Of a stretch of DNA of 64,000 nt, positions 36,830 to 48,313 are shown in pieces; the stretch's first letter is position 1; each line of letters starts with the position of its first letter. The DNA comes from Pseudomonadota bacterium (GTDB taxonomy: Bacteria; Pseudomonadota; Alphaproteobacteria; Rhodobacterales; Rhodobacteraceae): assembly GCA_038533575.1 (NCBI GenBank), contig JBCAYL010000001.1:896226-960225 (forward strand), read 5' to 3'. A program made the translations under genes and the position numbers. Below the pieces are notes generated by a model. It was not told the origin of the DNA. It made no database searches and worked only from the letters and a program-made list of their open reading frames with translations.

Positions 36830-37816
36830 ATGAAAATCAAGACAACGCTCGCTGCTTCCGCGTTGGCGCTCATGGCCGGTGGGGCCATGGCCGCAGACGA
36901 GGTGCGTTTGCAGCTTCAGTGGGTCACGCAGGCGCAATTCGCGGGCTACTACGTGGCGCTCGAAAACGGCTATTACGACGCCGCCGATCTCGACGTGACG
37001 ATCCTGCCGGGCGGGCCCGATATCGCGCCGCCGCAGGTGCTCGCAGGCGGTGGGGCCGACGCGATGCTCAACTGGATGCCATCGGCGCTTGCCGCACGGG
37101 AGCGGGGGCTTCCGGTGGTCAATATCGCCCAGCCCTTCAAGAGCTCGGGCCTCATGCTCACCTGCTGGAAAGACACCGGGATCACCGGCCCGCAGGACTT
37201 CAAGGGCCGCACCATCGGCGTCTGGTTCTTCGGCAACGAGTACCCGTTCCTGAGCTGGATGAGCCAGGAGGGCATCCCCACCGATGGCGGTGAGGATGGC
37301 GTGACGGTGCTCAAGCAGGGCTTCAACGTGGACCCGCTCCTGCAGCGTCAGGCGGACTGCATCTCCACCATGACCTACAACGAGTACTGGCAGGTGATCG
37401 ACGCGGGCGTGAGCCCCGACGAGCTCGTCACCTTCCGCTATGAGGAGCAGGGCGTGGCCACGCTCGAAGACGGGATCTACGTCCTCGAGGAAAACCTCGA
37501 AGACCCTGCTTTCGTCGACAAGATGACCCGCTTCGTCGCCGCCTCCATGGAAGGCTGGAAGTGGGCCGAGGCAAACCCGGAGGAGGCCGCGATGATCGTG
37601 CTCGATTACGATCAGACCGGTGCGCAGACGGAGCAGCACCAGCTTCGCATGATGGGCGAGGTGGCCAAGCTCACCGCGGGCTCCAACGGCGCGCTCGATC
37701 CGGCCGATTACCAGCGCACGGTGGACACGCTCCTCGCCGGCGGGTCTGACCCGGTGATCACCGCAGCGCCCGAGGGGGCCTGGACCTCCGTCATCACCGA
37801 CGCAGCGCTGAACTAA
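36830..37816 (+). CDS. NMT1/THI5-like periplasmic substrate-binding protein
   Basis: A 328-residue binding protein with a Sec signal peptide cleaved after AMA (about residue 22). The mature start VRLQLQWVTQAQFAGYYVALENGYYDAADLDVTILPGG is typical of the NMT1/ThiY-like family, some members of which bind pyrimidines such as the thiamine precursor HMP or formylaminopyrimidine. It has the best ribosome site of the transporter genes (GAGGAG), as expected for an abundant receptor. Together with the neighbouring hydrolases this points to uptake of a pyrimidine, but riboflavin- and sulfonate-binding relatives also exist. Confidence 0.93.
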   Translation: MKIKTTLAASALALMAGGAMAADEVRLQLQWVTQAQFAGYYVALENGYYDAADLDVTILPGGPDIAPPQVLAGGGADAMLNWMPSALAARERGLPVVNIAQPFKSSGLMLTCWKDTGITGPQDFKGRTIGVWFFGNEYPFLSWMSQEGIPTDGGEDGVTVLKQGFNVDPLLQRQADCISTMTYNEYWQVIDAGVSPDELVTFRYEEQGVATLEDGIYVLEENLEDPAFVDKMTRFVAASMEGWKWAEANPEEAAMIVLDYDQTGAQTEQHQLRMMGEVAKLTAGSNGALDPADYQRTVDTLLAGGSDPVITAAPEGAWTSVITDAALN

Positions 37817-37822
37817 ACACGA

Positions 37823-37890
37823 CACGCCCCGGGCATCGACCCGGGGCCTCTGCCTTGGAGGTGGAGGCCCCGGATCAGGTCCGGGGCGTG
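37823..37890. repeat. Palindromic GC-rich repeat, copy 1
   Basis: A 68-base inverted repeat directly after the binding-protein gene. The outer arms are CACGCCCCGG and CCGGGGCGTG, and each half is itself a hairpin (CCCCGGG/CCCGGGG type and CCCCGG/CCGGGG). Two more elements of the same design occur at 42545 and 54157. They resemble REP-like intergenic elements and may also act as transcription terminators or mRNA stabilisers. Confidence 0.8.
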
Positions 37891-37907
37891 CGAAGCTCCG
37901 GGAGAGA

Positions 37908-38198
37908 ATGATGCCCAAGGCCTACTGGATCGCCCATGTCACCGTGACGGACCCCGAACCCTACGCGCTTTACGCGAAGGGCACGGCGCAAGCTTTTGAA
38001 AAGTATGGCGCAAACATCTTGGCGCGGGGCGGGCGCTACGAGGCGCTCGAAGGCGCGGATCACGCGCGCAACGTGGTCATCGAATTCCCCGATCTCGAGA
38101 CGGCGCTTGCCTGCTACCGTTCGCCGGAATACCAGGCTGCGCGGGCCCACCGCGTGGATGCGGGCATCGCCAATATCACCATCGTTGAAGGGGTGTAA
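37908..38198 (+). CDS. DUF1330 family protein
   Basis: A 96-residue protein with a dimeric alpha/beta-barrel (ferredoxin-like) pattern: YWIAHVTVTDPEPYALYAKG, then FEKYGANILARGGRYEALEG, then VVIEFPDLETALACYRSPEYQ. These are the hallmarks of DUF1330, a small family without a firm function. Two adjacent ATG codons could start it; the GGGAGA ribosome site favours the second by spacing. The stop codon lies two bases from the tRNA gene end. Whether it belongs to the upstream operon is unclear because a palindromic repeat intervenes. Confidence 0.85.
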   Translation: MMPKAYWIAHVTVTDPEPYALYAKGTAQAFEKYGANILARGGRYEALEGADHARNVVIEFPDLETALACYRSPEYQAARAHRVDAGIANITIVEGV

Positions 38199-38199
38199 G

Positions 38200-38273
38200 T
38201 GGAGCGGGTAACGGGAATCGAACCCGTAACTTAAGCTTGGGAAGCTCGCGTGATACCTTTTCACCATACCCGC
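38200..38273 (-). tRNA. tRNA-Gly (anticodon CCC)
   Basis: The minus strand folds into a full cloverleaf of 74 bases with an encoded CCA end. The acceptor stem is GCGGGTA/TACCCGC, the T arm is ACGGG-TTCGATT-CCCGT, and the anticodon loop TTCCCAA gives the anticodon CCC. The D arm is GTGA/TCAC. The outer pair of the anticodon stem is a mismatch (C27/A43), followed by a G-T wobble, so the stem is rather weak. Its 3' end faces the F420 operon. Confidence 0.95.
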
Positions 38274-38283
38274 GCTGAAAGGC

Positions 38284-38312
38284 GGGATACGCCCCGCCGT
38301 GGGGGTCGTCAA
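38284..38312 (-). promoter_or_regulatory. Putative promoter of tRNA-Gly
   Basis: On the minus strand a TTGACG hexamer is followed after 17 bases by TATCCC, and the tRNA begins nine bases further on. The -35 element is strong and the -10 is weak. The spacing is what is expected for a tRNA promoter. Confidence 0.45.
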
Positions 38313-38456
38313 CACTTCTCGAAGCCGGGTCATCAGTGGGACAGAACCCCTGCACGGGGCGTCTCCAAGGCGTATGCAGCGGGTGCACGGGTCAGGAGAT
38401 GAACATCTCCCCGCAAGCCACCGTGATTGCTTACCTTCCAGTCATCTCTGCCGGTC

Positions 38457-39839
38457 TCAGCGGTCTTCGGTCAGCGTGAGCCACATGCCGTCCGCCGGGC
38501 GCAGGGTAAACCACATCTGCGGCTTCGGGACGAAGCCCGCGGGCAGGCCGACGCGGTAGCGCGCGAGGAACGAGGCGAGCAAGATCTTGGCCTCCTGAAG
38601 CGCGAGCGCGGCCCCGATGCAGACGCGCTGCCCGCCGCCGAAGGGGAGGTAGGCGTAGCGGTGCCGCCCCTCCTTCCGCTCTGGCAGGAAACGGTCCGGG
38701 TCGAAGGCGTCGGGCTCGTCCCAGAGGAGGCTATGGCGGTGCATGGCGTGGATGGGCAGGATCACGGTCATGCCCGCGCGCACGGGCTGGCCGGCAAGCT
38801 CGTCGTCCTCGAGCGCCACGCGCGTGAGAAAGCCCGCGGGCGCGTAGAGGCGCAGCGCCTCGTCGATGACCCGGCCCACGAGGGGGAGCGCCGCTAGGTC
38901 GCCGTGTTCGGCCACGTCGCGGTCGCCCAGCGCGGCAAGGACCTCCGCCCGCGTGCGGGCCTGGATGCGCGGGTCGAAGGCGAGGAGGTAGAGCGCCCAG
39001 GTGAGGGCGAGCGCCGTCGTTTCGTGCCCGGCGAAGAGAAAGCCCAAGAGGTTGTTGCGGATCGAGAGCGGGTCCAGCGCCTCGCCCGTCTTCGTGTCGC
39101 CCGCGAGCATGAGATCGAGGAGGTCGGGCGGGTCCGACGGGCCCCGCGCCACCCGCGCCGCGATGACAGCGTCGGCCATGGCATCCATCCGGCGGCGGGA
39201 TCGGTCTGTGAGCTCGTAGGGGCGGGGGATCCTGTTGGGCACCCCTAGAATATCGAAGAGCGAGATGCGGCCTTGCGACGCGACGAAGCCATCCACGGAC
39301 CGACGCAGCGCCTCGCGGTCCACCGTCTCACGGCCCGACAGCACGAGATCGCAGATGATATCGCAGGTGGCCGATTGCATCTCCGGGAAGACATCGAGTG
39401 GCGCGTCGCCGTCACGCTTGGCGGCGATGCGGCCATGCATGGTGCGGGCGGCGTCGGTCATGACCTCGCTGGCGGTCTCGAGGGCCCGCGCGGCGAAGAC
39501 GGGGGCGAAGACGCGGCGCTGTTTCTTCGCGCTCTCGCCCTCGGAGATGATGAGGTTGGTGCCCTGCCGCGGGCTCATGAGCCGCTTGAGGATCGCGTTT
39601 TTCGGGTAGGCGGCGAGGCGTGTCTTGAGGACACGCTCGAGGGCGGCGGGATCGGTGAGCATGATCCAGCCGGGGCGCGAGCCGCCGGTGAGCACCGGCT
39701 CGTGGTAGACACGCTCGGGGATGAGCTCGAGGACGTTGCGCCGCGCGATGCGGTAGCTCTGCCAGAGCCCGGGCTCGTAGGTGAGGCCGGGGATGGTGAC
39801 GGGATGGGACGGTGCTGGTTGTGAGGAGTCGAGGGCCAT
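38457..39839 (-). CDS. Cytochrome P450
   Basis: A 460-residue soluble P450. The heme-ligand Cys407 is in PFGGGQRVCIG, the I-helix oxygen-activation motif is FAGHETTA (270-277), and the ExxR pair is Glu327/Arg330 in DEALRLYAP. The sequence of the heme loop and of the I helix resembles the CYP102/CYP4-like class more than the CYP101-type bacterial enzymes. There is no fused reductase domain and no ferredoxin gene nearby, so redox partners must come from elsewhere. Substrate is unknown. Upstream of it lies a sulfotransferase gene on the same strand. Confidence 0.94.
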   Translation of the reverse strand: MALDSSQPAPSHPVTIPGLTYEPGLWQSYRIARRNVLELIPERVYHEPVLTGGSRPGWIMLTDPAALERVLKTRLAAYPKNAILKRLMSPRQGTNLIISEGESAKKQRRVFAPVFAARALETASEVMTDAARTMHGRIAAKRDGDAPLDVFPEMQSATCDIICDLVLSGRETVDREALRRSVDGFVASQGRISLFDILGVPNRIPRPYELTDRSRRRMDAMADAVIAARVARGPSDPPDLLDLMLAGDTKTGEALDPLSIRNNLLGFLFAGHETTALALTWALYLLAFDPRIQARTRAEVLAALGDRDVAEHGDLAALPLVGRVIDEALRLYAPAGFLTRVALEDDELAGQPVRAGMTVILPIHAMHRHSLLWDEPDAFDPDRFLPERKEGRHRYAYLPFGGGQRVCIGAALALQEAKILLASFLARYRVGLPAGFVPKPQMWFTLRPADGMWLTLTEDR

Positions 39840-39907
39840 GGCCGGGCTCCATGTCTGGCTGCCTTTGTTAAGGTCGTCGGTTTTGATCCCGGGTCAACCG
39901 TGGGCGG

Positions 39908-40858
39908 TTATCGCGGCTGATCGGGCGCGGGCTTTGCCGGATTTTTGAGCGACGGGTGCGGCAGGGCGTCCACGGCTGCCGCGAAGGCGGCGTAATCGGC
40001 AAAGCCGAACTCTGCGCCCATGGTGGCCTCCCACCGCGACGCGAGCTTGGCGCGCATGGGCGCGGAGAGGAGCCGCGCGCCACGGCCCGCCACGCCGCGG
40101 CCGAGCTTGCTCGCCTCTCCGTCCTCGGGCAGGCCGCAGGCCGCGTCCCGCGCGGCGCGGACGAGGTGATCGTCGAACTGCCGCCCGTGGCGCTTCATGA
40201 AATCGAGGGAGGCCTGGCGGAGCGCGATCTCCCGCGTTTCGCGTCCGATGGCGGGGTCGAGGAAGTCTGCCACCGCCTGCACCACGGCGGGCAGCTCCCG
40301 CTTCATCCGCTCGTATGTGAAGAAGAGGACATCGTCGCGCCCATGCTGCCGCCACCAGGAGGCGGCGTGCCGGTGCCAGCGGTCGGAGCTGATGAAGCCC
40401 TCCGCGAAGTCGTCGAGCGCGATGCTGCCGGGCTCGAAGGCCCACCCCTCGAGGAAGCGGTGGAAGGAGACGATGACATCGGCGGGGTCGCGAAAGACGA
40501 TGATGTAGCGGCCGCCCTTGGGCACATTGTCCCAAGCGAAGTGGGATTTGAACGCGCGGGGGTGGGCGGCCTGCTCGGCCTCGAGGTCCACGCCCATGTC
40601 GTGGGCAAGCTCGATCCAGGGGATGACCTCCGTGATCTCAGTGAAGTCCATGGCGCCCCCGGTGCGCAGGCCATGGACGATCTGCTGCATCCAGGTGGTG
40701 CCGGACTTGGCGTGGGGCGCGATGATGATGTCGCTGGGTCGTGGACGAAACGCGGCGGCGTTGCTGCGGCCAGCCTCGGTGGTGAGGTTCTGCATGGCCG
40801 CGCGCATGCCATCGAGCGTCTCGGGGCGCGCCGCCTTGCGCATCGTGGGGCGCGTCAT
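39908..40858 (-). CDS. Sulfotransferase (PAPS-dependent)
   Basis: A 316-residue cytosolic-type sulfotransferase. The 5'-phosphosulfate loop is PHAKSGTTWMQQIV, and the 3'-phosphate contacts are in YIIVFRDPADVIVSFHRF. The later GRGVAGRGARLLS-type region and the Trp-rich WHRHAASWWRQ segment fit the Sulfotransfer_1 family. The ATG chosen follows an AGGAGGAAGAG ribosome site. It would transfer sulfate from PAPS to an alcohol or amine; the acceptor is unknown. It lies 57 bases after the ABC permease gene. Confidence 0.92.
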   Translation of the reverse strand: MTRPTMRKAARPETLDGMRAAMQNLTTEAGRSNAAAFRPRPSDIIIAPHAKSGTTWMQQIVHGLRTGGAMDFTEITEVIPWIELAHDMGVDLEAEQAAHPRAFKSHFAWDNVPKGGRYIIVFRDPADVIVSFHRFLEGWAFEPGSIALDDFAEGFISSDRWHRHAASWWRQHGRDDVLFFTYERMKRELPAVVQAVADFLDPAIGRETREIALRQASLDFMKRHGRQFDDHLVRAARDAACGLPEDGEASKLGRGVAGRGARLLSAPMRAKLASRWEATMGAEFGFADYAAFAAAVDALPHPSLKNPAKPAPDQPR

Positions 40859-40915
40859 GGCGCTCTTCCTCCTGTGCGTCGGTGCGAGGCTACCGCGCGC
40901 GGCGCATGGCGTCAC

Positions 40916-41686
40916 TCAATAGCTGGGGGAGCGCTCGGCCCAGCCGGCGAAGATCTTTTCGAGCACGACGACGACGTAGAAGAGAAGGATGCCGAGCGCG
41001 GCGAGCGCGATGAGGACCGCGAACATGAGCGGGTAGTCGGCGTTGATCTTCCCACTGTCGAAGAGGTGACCGAGGCCGCGGCCATGGGGCTCCACGATCT
41101 CCATGAGGTTCGTACCGATGAAGGCGAGGGTGACGGCGACCTTCAGCGCGCCGAAGAACTCAGGCAGAGTTTTGGGGAGGGCGATCTTCCAGAAGATGGT
41201 GAGGTTCGAGGCGCCCAGCGATTTCAGGATGTCGCGGTATTCAGGCTCGAGCGTCGAGAGCCCGATGGAGACGGCCACCGCGATCGGGAAGAACGAGATC
41301 ATGAAGGCGATAAGCACGGTGTTGAAATCGTGCTGGCCCACGAAGAGGAGCGCGATGACGGGCACGACGGTCGCCTTCGGCACCGCGTTGAAGCCCACGA
41401 GGAGGGGATAGAGCGCGTCCCGCATGGTTTTCGAGAAGCCCATGAGAACGCCGATGCCGGTGCCCACGATGACGGCCACGACGAGGCCCACGACCGTCCG
41501 CCAGAGAGTGTCCCAGCTGTATTCGACGAAAAGCGGCCAGAACTTCACGAAGGCGGGCCCGATATCCGAAGGCGAGGCCATCTTGTAGTTCGGCCAGCCG
41601 TTGGCCCAGACGAGGAGCTCCCAGAGCAGGAGAAAGATCAAGATCGCCGTCGTGGGCACGAGCCATTGCTTGAGCGTGTCGTTCAT
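40916..41686 (-). CDS. ABC transporter permease (second system)
   Basis: A 256-residue inner-membrane permease of the SsuC/TauC type. About six membrane segments are visible, starting with TTAILIFLLLWELLVWANGW. The ATPase-docking loop is YRDILKSLGASNLTIFWKIALPKTLPEFFGALK. As only one permease gene is present in this set, it should form a homodimer. It lies ten bases after the ATPase gene of the same system. Confidence 0.93.
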   Translation of the reverse strand: MNDTLKQWLVPTTAILIFLLLWELLVWANGWPNYKMASPSDIGPAFVKFWPLFVEYSWDTLWRTVVGLVVAVIVGTGIGVLMGFSKTMRDALYPLLVGFNAVPKATVVPVIALLFVGQHDFNTVLIAFMISFFPIAVAVSIGLSTLEPEYRDILKSLGASNLTIFWKIALPKTLPEFFGALKVAVTLAFIGTNLMEIVEPHGRGLGHLFDSGKINADYPLMFAVLIALAALGILLFYVVVVLEKIFAGWAERSPSY

Positions 41687-41696
41687 CGGAGGTGTC

Positions 41697-42524
41697 CTAT
41701 TCCGCGGCAGCGCTTGTAACGGCGGCGTCGAGGGCGCCGCTGGGCTCGGTCTTGCGGCCCTGGGCGATCTCGATCTGCTCGCGGAGATCGTGGAGCATCT
41801 GGCCCGCCTCGGGGGTGTAGAGCATGTCTATATCGGTGCGCCCGCCGAGCCGTGTGTCCATCGTGAATTGTGTCGTGGCGGGGCGGCCGGAGAGGACGAT
41901 GACCTCATCGGCGAGGTAGATCGACTCGCGGAGGTCGTGCGTGATGAGGACGCCGGTGAAGGGCTCCTCGGCGCGGAGCGCATGCATCGTCTGCCAGAGG
42001 TCTTCGCGGGTGAAGGCGTCCAAAGCGCCGAAAGGCTCGTCCATGATGAGGACTTCGGGCTTGTGCACGATGGCGCGGCAGAGCGAGGCGCGCTGGCGCA
42101 TGCCGCCGGAGAGCTCGCTCGGGCGCTTGTCCTCGAAGCCGGTGAGGCCGACGAGCGCCAGAAGCTCCCGCGCGCGCGCCTCCTTTTCGGCGCGGCTCAT
42201 CTTGTTGGGGACGATCTCGAGCGGCAGGATCACGTTGTCGAGGATGGTGCGCCATTCGAGCAGCACCGGGTTCTGGAAGGCCATGCCGACGGTGGAACGG
42301 GGCGAGGTGACCCGCTCGCCATGGAGCCAGACCTCGCCCTCATCGGGCTTCATGAGCCCGGCCACGAGGCGCGTGAGCGTGGATTTCCCGCAGCCAGATG
42401 GGCCTACGACCGCGCAGAACGCGCCCTCGGGCACTGCGATGTCGAGACGCTCGAGGACGGGCAGGGGGCCTGCCTTCGTCTGGTAGGCGTGGGTGACGCC
42501 CTTGATCTCGATGAGGTTGGTCAT
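41697..42524 (-). CDS. ABC transporter ATP-binding protein (second system)
   Basis: A 275-residue ABC ATPase of the nitrate/sulfonate/taurine family. Walker A is GPSGCGKST (41-49), the signature is LSGGMRQRASLCRAI, and Walker B is VLIMDEPFGALD. The C-terminal tail of some 20 residues (SGALDAAVTSAAAE) is an extension beyond the nucleotide-binding domain. It works with the permease and the binding protein encoded on either side. A palindromic repeat separates it from the binding-protein gene. Confidence 0.94.
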   Translation of the reverse strand: MTNLIEIKGVTHAYQTKAGPLPVLERLDIAVPEGAFCAVVGPSGCGKSTLTRLVAGLMKPDEGEVWLHGERVTSPRSTVGMAFQNPVLLEWRTILDNVILPLEIVPNKMSRAEKEARARELLALVGLTGFEDKRPSELSGGMRQRASLCRAIVHKPEVLIMDEPFGALDAFTREDLWQTMHALRAEEPFTGVLITHDLRESIYLADEVIVLSGRPATTQFTMDTRLGGRTDIDMLYTPEAGQMLHDLREQIEIAQGRKTEPSGALDAAVTSAAAE

Positions 42525-42544
42525 GGTCTTTGCCTCTCGCGCAA

Positions 42545-42620
42545 CACGCCCCGGGCCACGACCCGGGGGCTCCCCCTTCTAGAGCACCGAGGAAGAGGTC
42601 CCGGGTCAAGCCCGGGACAT
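42545..42620. repeat. Palindromic GC-rich repeat, copy 2
   Basis: About 76 bases between the binding-protein and ATPase genes of the second transporter. The left half, CACGCCCCGGG-CCACGA-CCCGGGGG, and the right half, GTCCCGGG-TCAAG-CCCGGGAC, are each perfect or near-perfect hairpins, as in copy 1. It lies within an operon, where it may lower expression of the ATPase and permease relative to the binding protein. Confidence 0.75.
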
Positions 42621-42646
42621 GCGTTTCTTTCAGCTTCCAGCGACGC

Positions 42647-43657
42647 CTATTTCAGCATCCGCATGGAGGCGTCGGGCAGGAAGGAGGCGTCGAAATAGAG
42701 CTCCGGCGTCGGATCGTTCTGGAACTCGTAGGTCTCCTTGATCTGCTCGATGGCGGAGGCAAAGCGCGCGGCGTCGATCCCGCCCATGCCGTTGGCCATG
42801 GCGTAGTCGGTGGCCACGTTGGCGTCGATGGAGAGCTGCAGGCGGCGCGTCTCGAGCGCGGCATCGGCGGCCGGGTTGCGCTCGATCAGGCTCGCCACGG
42901 CGGCCTCCGGATCAGCGATGGCCGCGGCCCAGCCCTTGGCGACCGCGCCAAGGAAGCCGGTGACGAGTTCACCGTTCTCGGCGGCGAAGTCCGTGTTCAC
43001 GATGATCGCGTTGCCGTAGAGATCGAGCCCGTGATCGGCCATGAGGATGGTGGAGATATCGTCCTCCGGCACGCCGAGGCGCACGAGGTTGAGATAGCTC
43101 GAGAACGAGAAGCCAGTGATCGCGGCGACATTGCCCTCGGCCAGCATAGGCTCGCGTGTGGGGAAGCCCACGGGCTCCACCGTGATCGCATCGACGTCGA
43201 GGTCATTGGCCGACGCAAAGGCCGGGAATTGTGCCCAAGCGCCATCGGGCGGCGGCGCGCCAAGCACCCGGCCTTCGAGATCCTTCGGCTCGCTCACGCC
43301 GAGCGATTTGCGGCCCACCACTGCGAAGGGCGGCTTGTCATAGACCATCATGACCGCCGTGACCGGCGCGCCCGGGTTCTGATCGAGGAACTTGATGAGG
43401 CTGTTGATATCGGCAAAGCCGATGGGGAAGGCGCCGGTGGCGACCTTCGGGATCGCGTCGAGCGAGCCTTGGCCCGCGGAGATTTCCACGGCGAGGCCCG
43501 CCTCCTCAAAGAAGCCCTCGTCGATGGCCTTGAAATAGGGCGCGGACGGGCCTTCGAATTTCCAGTCGAGCGCGAAGGGCATCTCGGTGGCGTGCCCGCC
43601 CGCAAGGGCGGAGGTGCCGGCCACGAGCGCGGCGGCAGTGAATAGCTGTCTGAGCAT
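42647..43657 (-). CDS. NMT1/SsuA-like substrate-binding protein (second system)
   Basis: A 336-residue periplasmic receptor with a signal peptide (MLRQLFTAAALVAGTSALAGG). The mature region begins MPFALDWKFEGPSAPYFKAIDEGFFEEAGLAVEI, and IGFADINSLIKFLDQN and PMLAEGNVAAITGFSFSSY follow, as in the NMT1-like family. The ATG chosen has a GGGGAGA ribosome site; an upstream in-frame start would precede the signal peptide by 29 residues. The ligand is unknown; the family covers sulfonates, nitrate and pyrimidines. Confidence 0.92.
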   Translation of the reverse strand: MLRQLFTAAALVAGTSALAGGHATEMPFALDWKFEGPSAPYFKAIDEGFFEEAGLAVEISAGQGSLDAIPKVATGAFPIGFADINSLIKFLDQNPGAPVTAVMMVYDKPPFAVVGRKSLGVSEPKDLEGRVLGAPPPDGAWAQFPAFASANDLDVDAITVEPVGFPTREPMLAEGNVAAITGFSFSSYLNLVRLGVPEDDISTILMADHGLDLYGNAIIVNTDFAAENGELVTGFLGAVAKGWAAAIADPEAAVASLIERNPAADAALETRRLQLSIDANVATDYAMANGMGGIDAARFASAIEQIKETYEFQNDPTPELYFDASFLPDASMRMLK

Positions 43658-43778
43658 GGTATCTCCCCAAGTGTTCTGATTCCGGGGGAGTAAGGCGCGT
43701 ATCCTGGGCGTTCGCAAGGGCAAGGGCGGCACTTGCTGCCGCAAACATGACCATTCGCCTATTTTTCGCCCAGAGTGC

Positions 43779-44369
43779 CTAGGCCGCCGCGCGCCCCAGT
43801 TTCTCCATCTTGGTGAAGAGCCCGTCCACCGCGCGCTCCGTGGGTTGGGACGCCGGCGCGAAGAAGCTGATCTTCACCGGTTTGAAGCCCACGAAGCCGA
43901 GGATCTGCCCGCGGAGCTGGCGGTGGATCGCGTCCCCGTGGCCGAGACGCATGTAGAAGCGCGGCGTGTCGGATGTGATCAGAACGCGCGCGGTGCGCCC
44001 GGTGAGAAGCGGCTTCGGGAAGCCCATGGGGGTCTTCTCTTGCGTGGTGAAGACGCGGCCATTGACGAGCACCCGGTCCATCCAGCCCTTGAGCTTGGCG
44101 GGCATCGCGCCCCACCACATGGGAAAGCCCAGCGTGAAATGCGTGCACCATTCGAGATTGGCGAGCGCCTCCTCGAGCGCGGGCTCGAGCGGCTTCGCCT
44201 TGCTGTATCCCGCTTTTCCCCGGTCGGGATCAAAGTCGAGATCGTGGAGATGACACAGGCGCACCTCGTGCCCTGCCGCCCTCGCAGCCACTGCATATCG
44301 CTCCAGCGCATCGCGAGAGAGGGACGTGGGGCCGGGATGGCCATCGAGAATGAAAATGCGGGCGGTCAT
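43779..44369 (-). CDS. NAD(P)H quinone reductase-like flavoprotein
   Basis: A 196-residue flavodoxin-fold protein of the NQO1/MdaB family. The N-terminal IFILDGHPGPTSLSRDALERYA provides the phosphate-binding loop for FMN or FAD, and the central FTLGFPMWWGAMPAKLKGWMDRVL is a family hallmark. It probably reduces quinones or nitro compounds with NAD(P)H in the cytoplasm. It stands alone between the second ABC system and the RamA-type gene with gaps on both sides, so its partners are unknown. Confidence 0.88.
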   Translation of the reverse strand: MTARIFILDGHPGPTSLSRDALERYAVAARAAGHEVRLCHLHDLDFDPDRGKAGYSKAKPLEPALEEALANLEWCTHFTLGFPMWWGAMPAKLKGWMDRVLVNGRVFTTQEKTPMGFPKPLLTGRTARVLITSDTPRFYMRLGHGDAIHRQLRGQILGFVGFKPVKISFFAPASQPTERAVDGLFTKMEKLGRAAA

Positions 44370-44453
44370 GGGAAATCCTTGGTCGGTGCCTGCACCGTGA
44401 CACAGCCCTTCGAGCGCTGGAAGGCGGGTTTTCCAGAGCTCCGTGGCGCGCGG

Positions 44454-48285
<3,832 letters not shown>

Positions 48286-48313
48286 ATGCGGTGACCGGCG
48301 GAGTTCAAGCGAA

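Noticed and set aside
38281-38298. GGCGGG/CCCGCC hairpin as a terminator for the P450 gene
   Set aside because: It is about 160 bases beyond the P450 stop codon, has no T-run, and overlaps the putative tRNA -10 element, so it is more likely chance GC symmetry.
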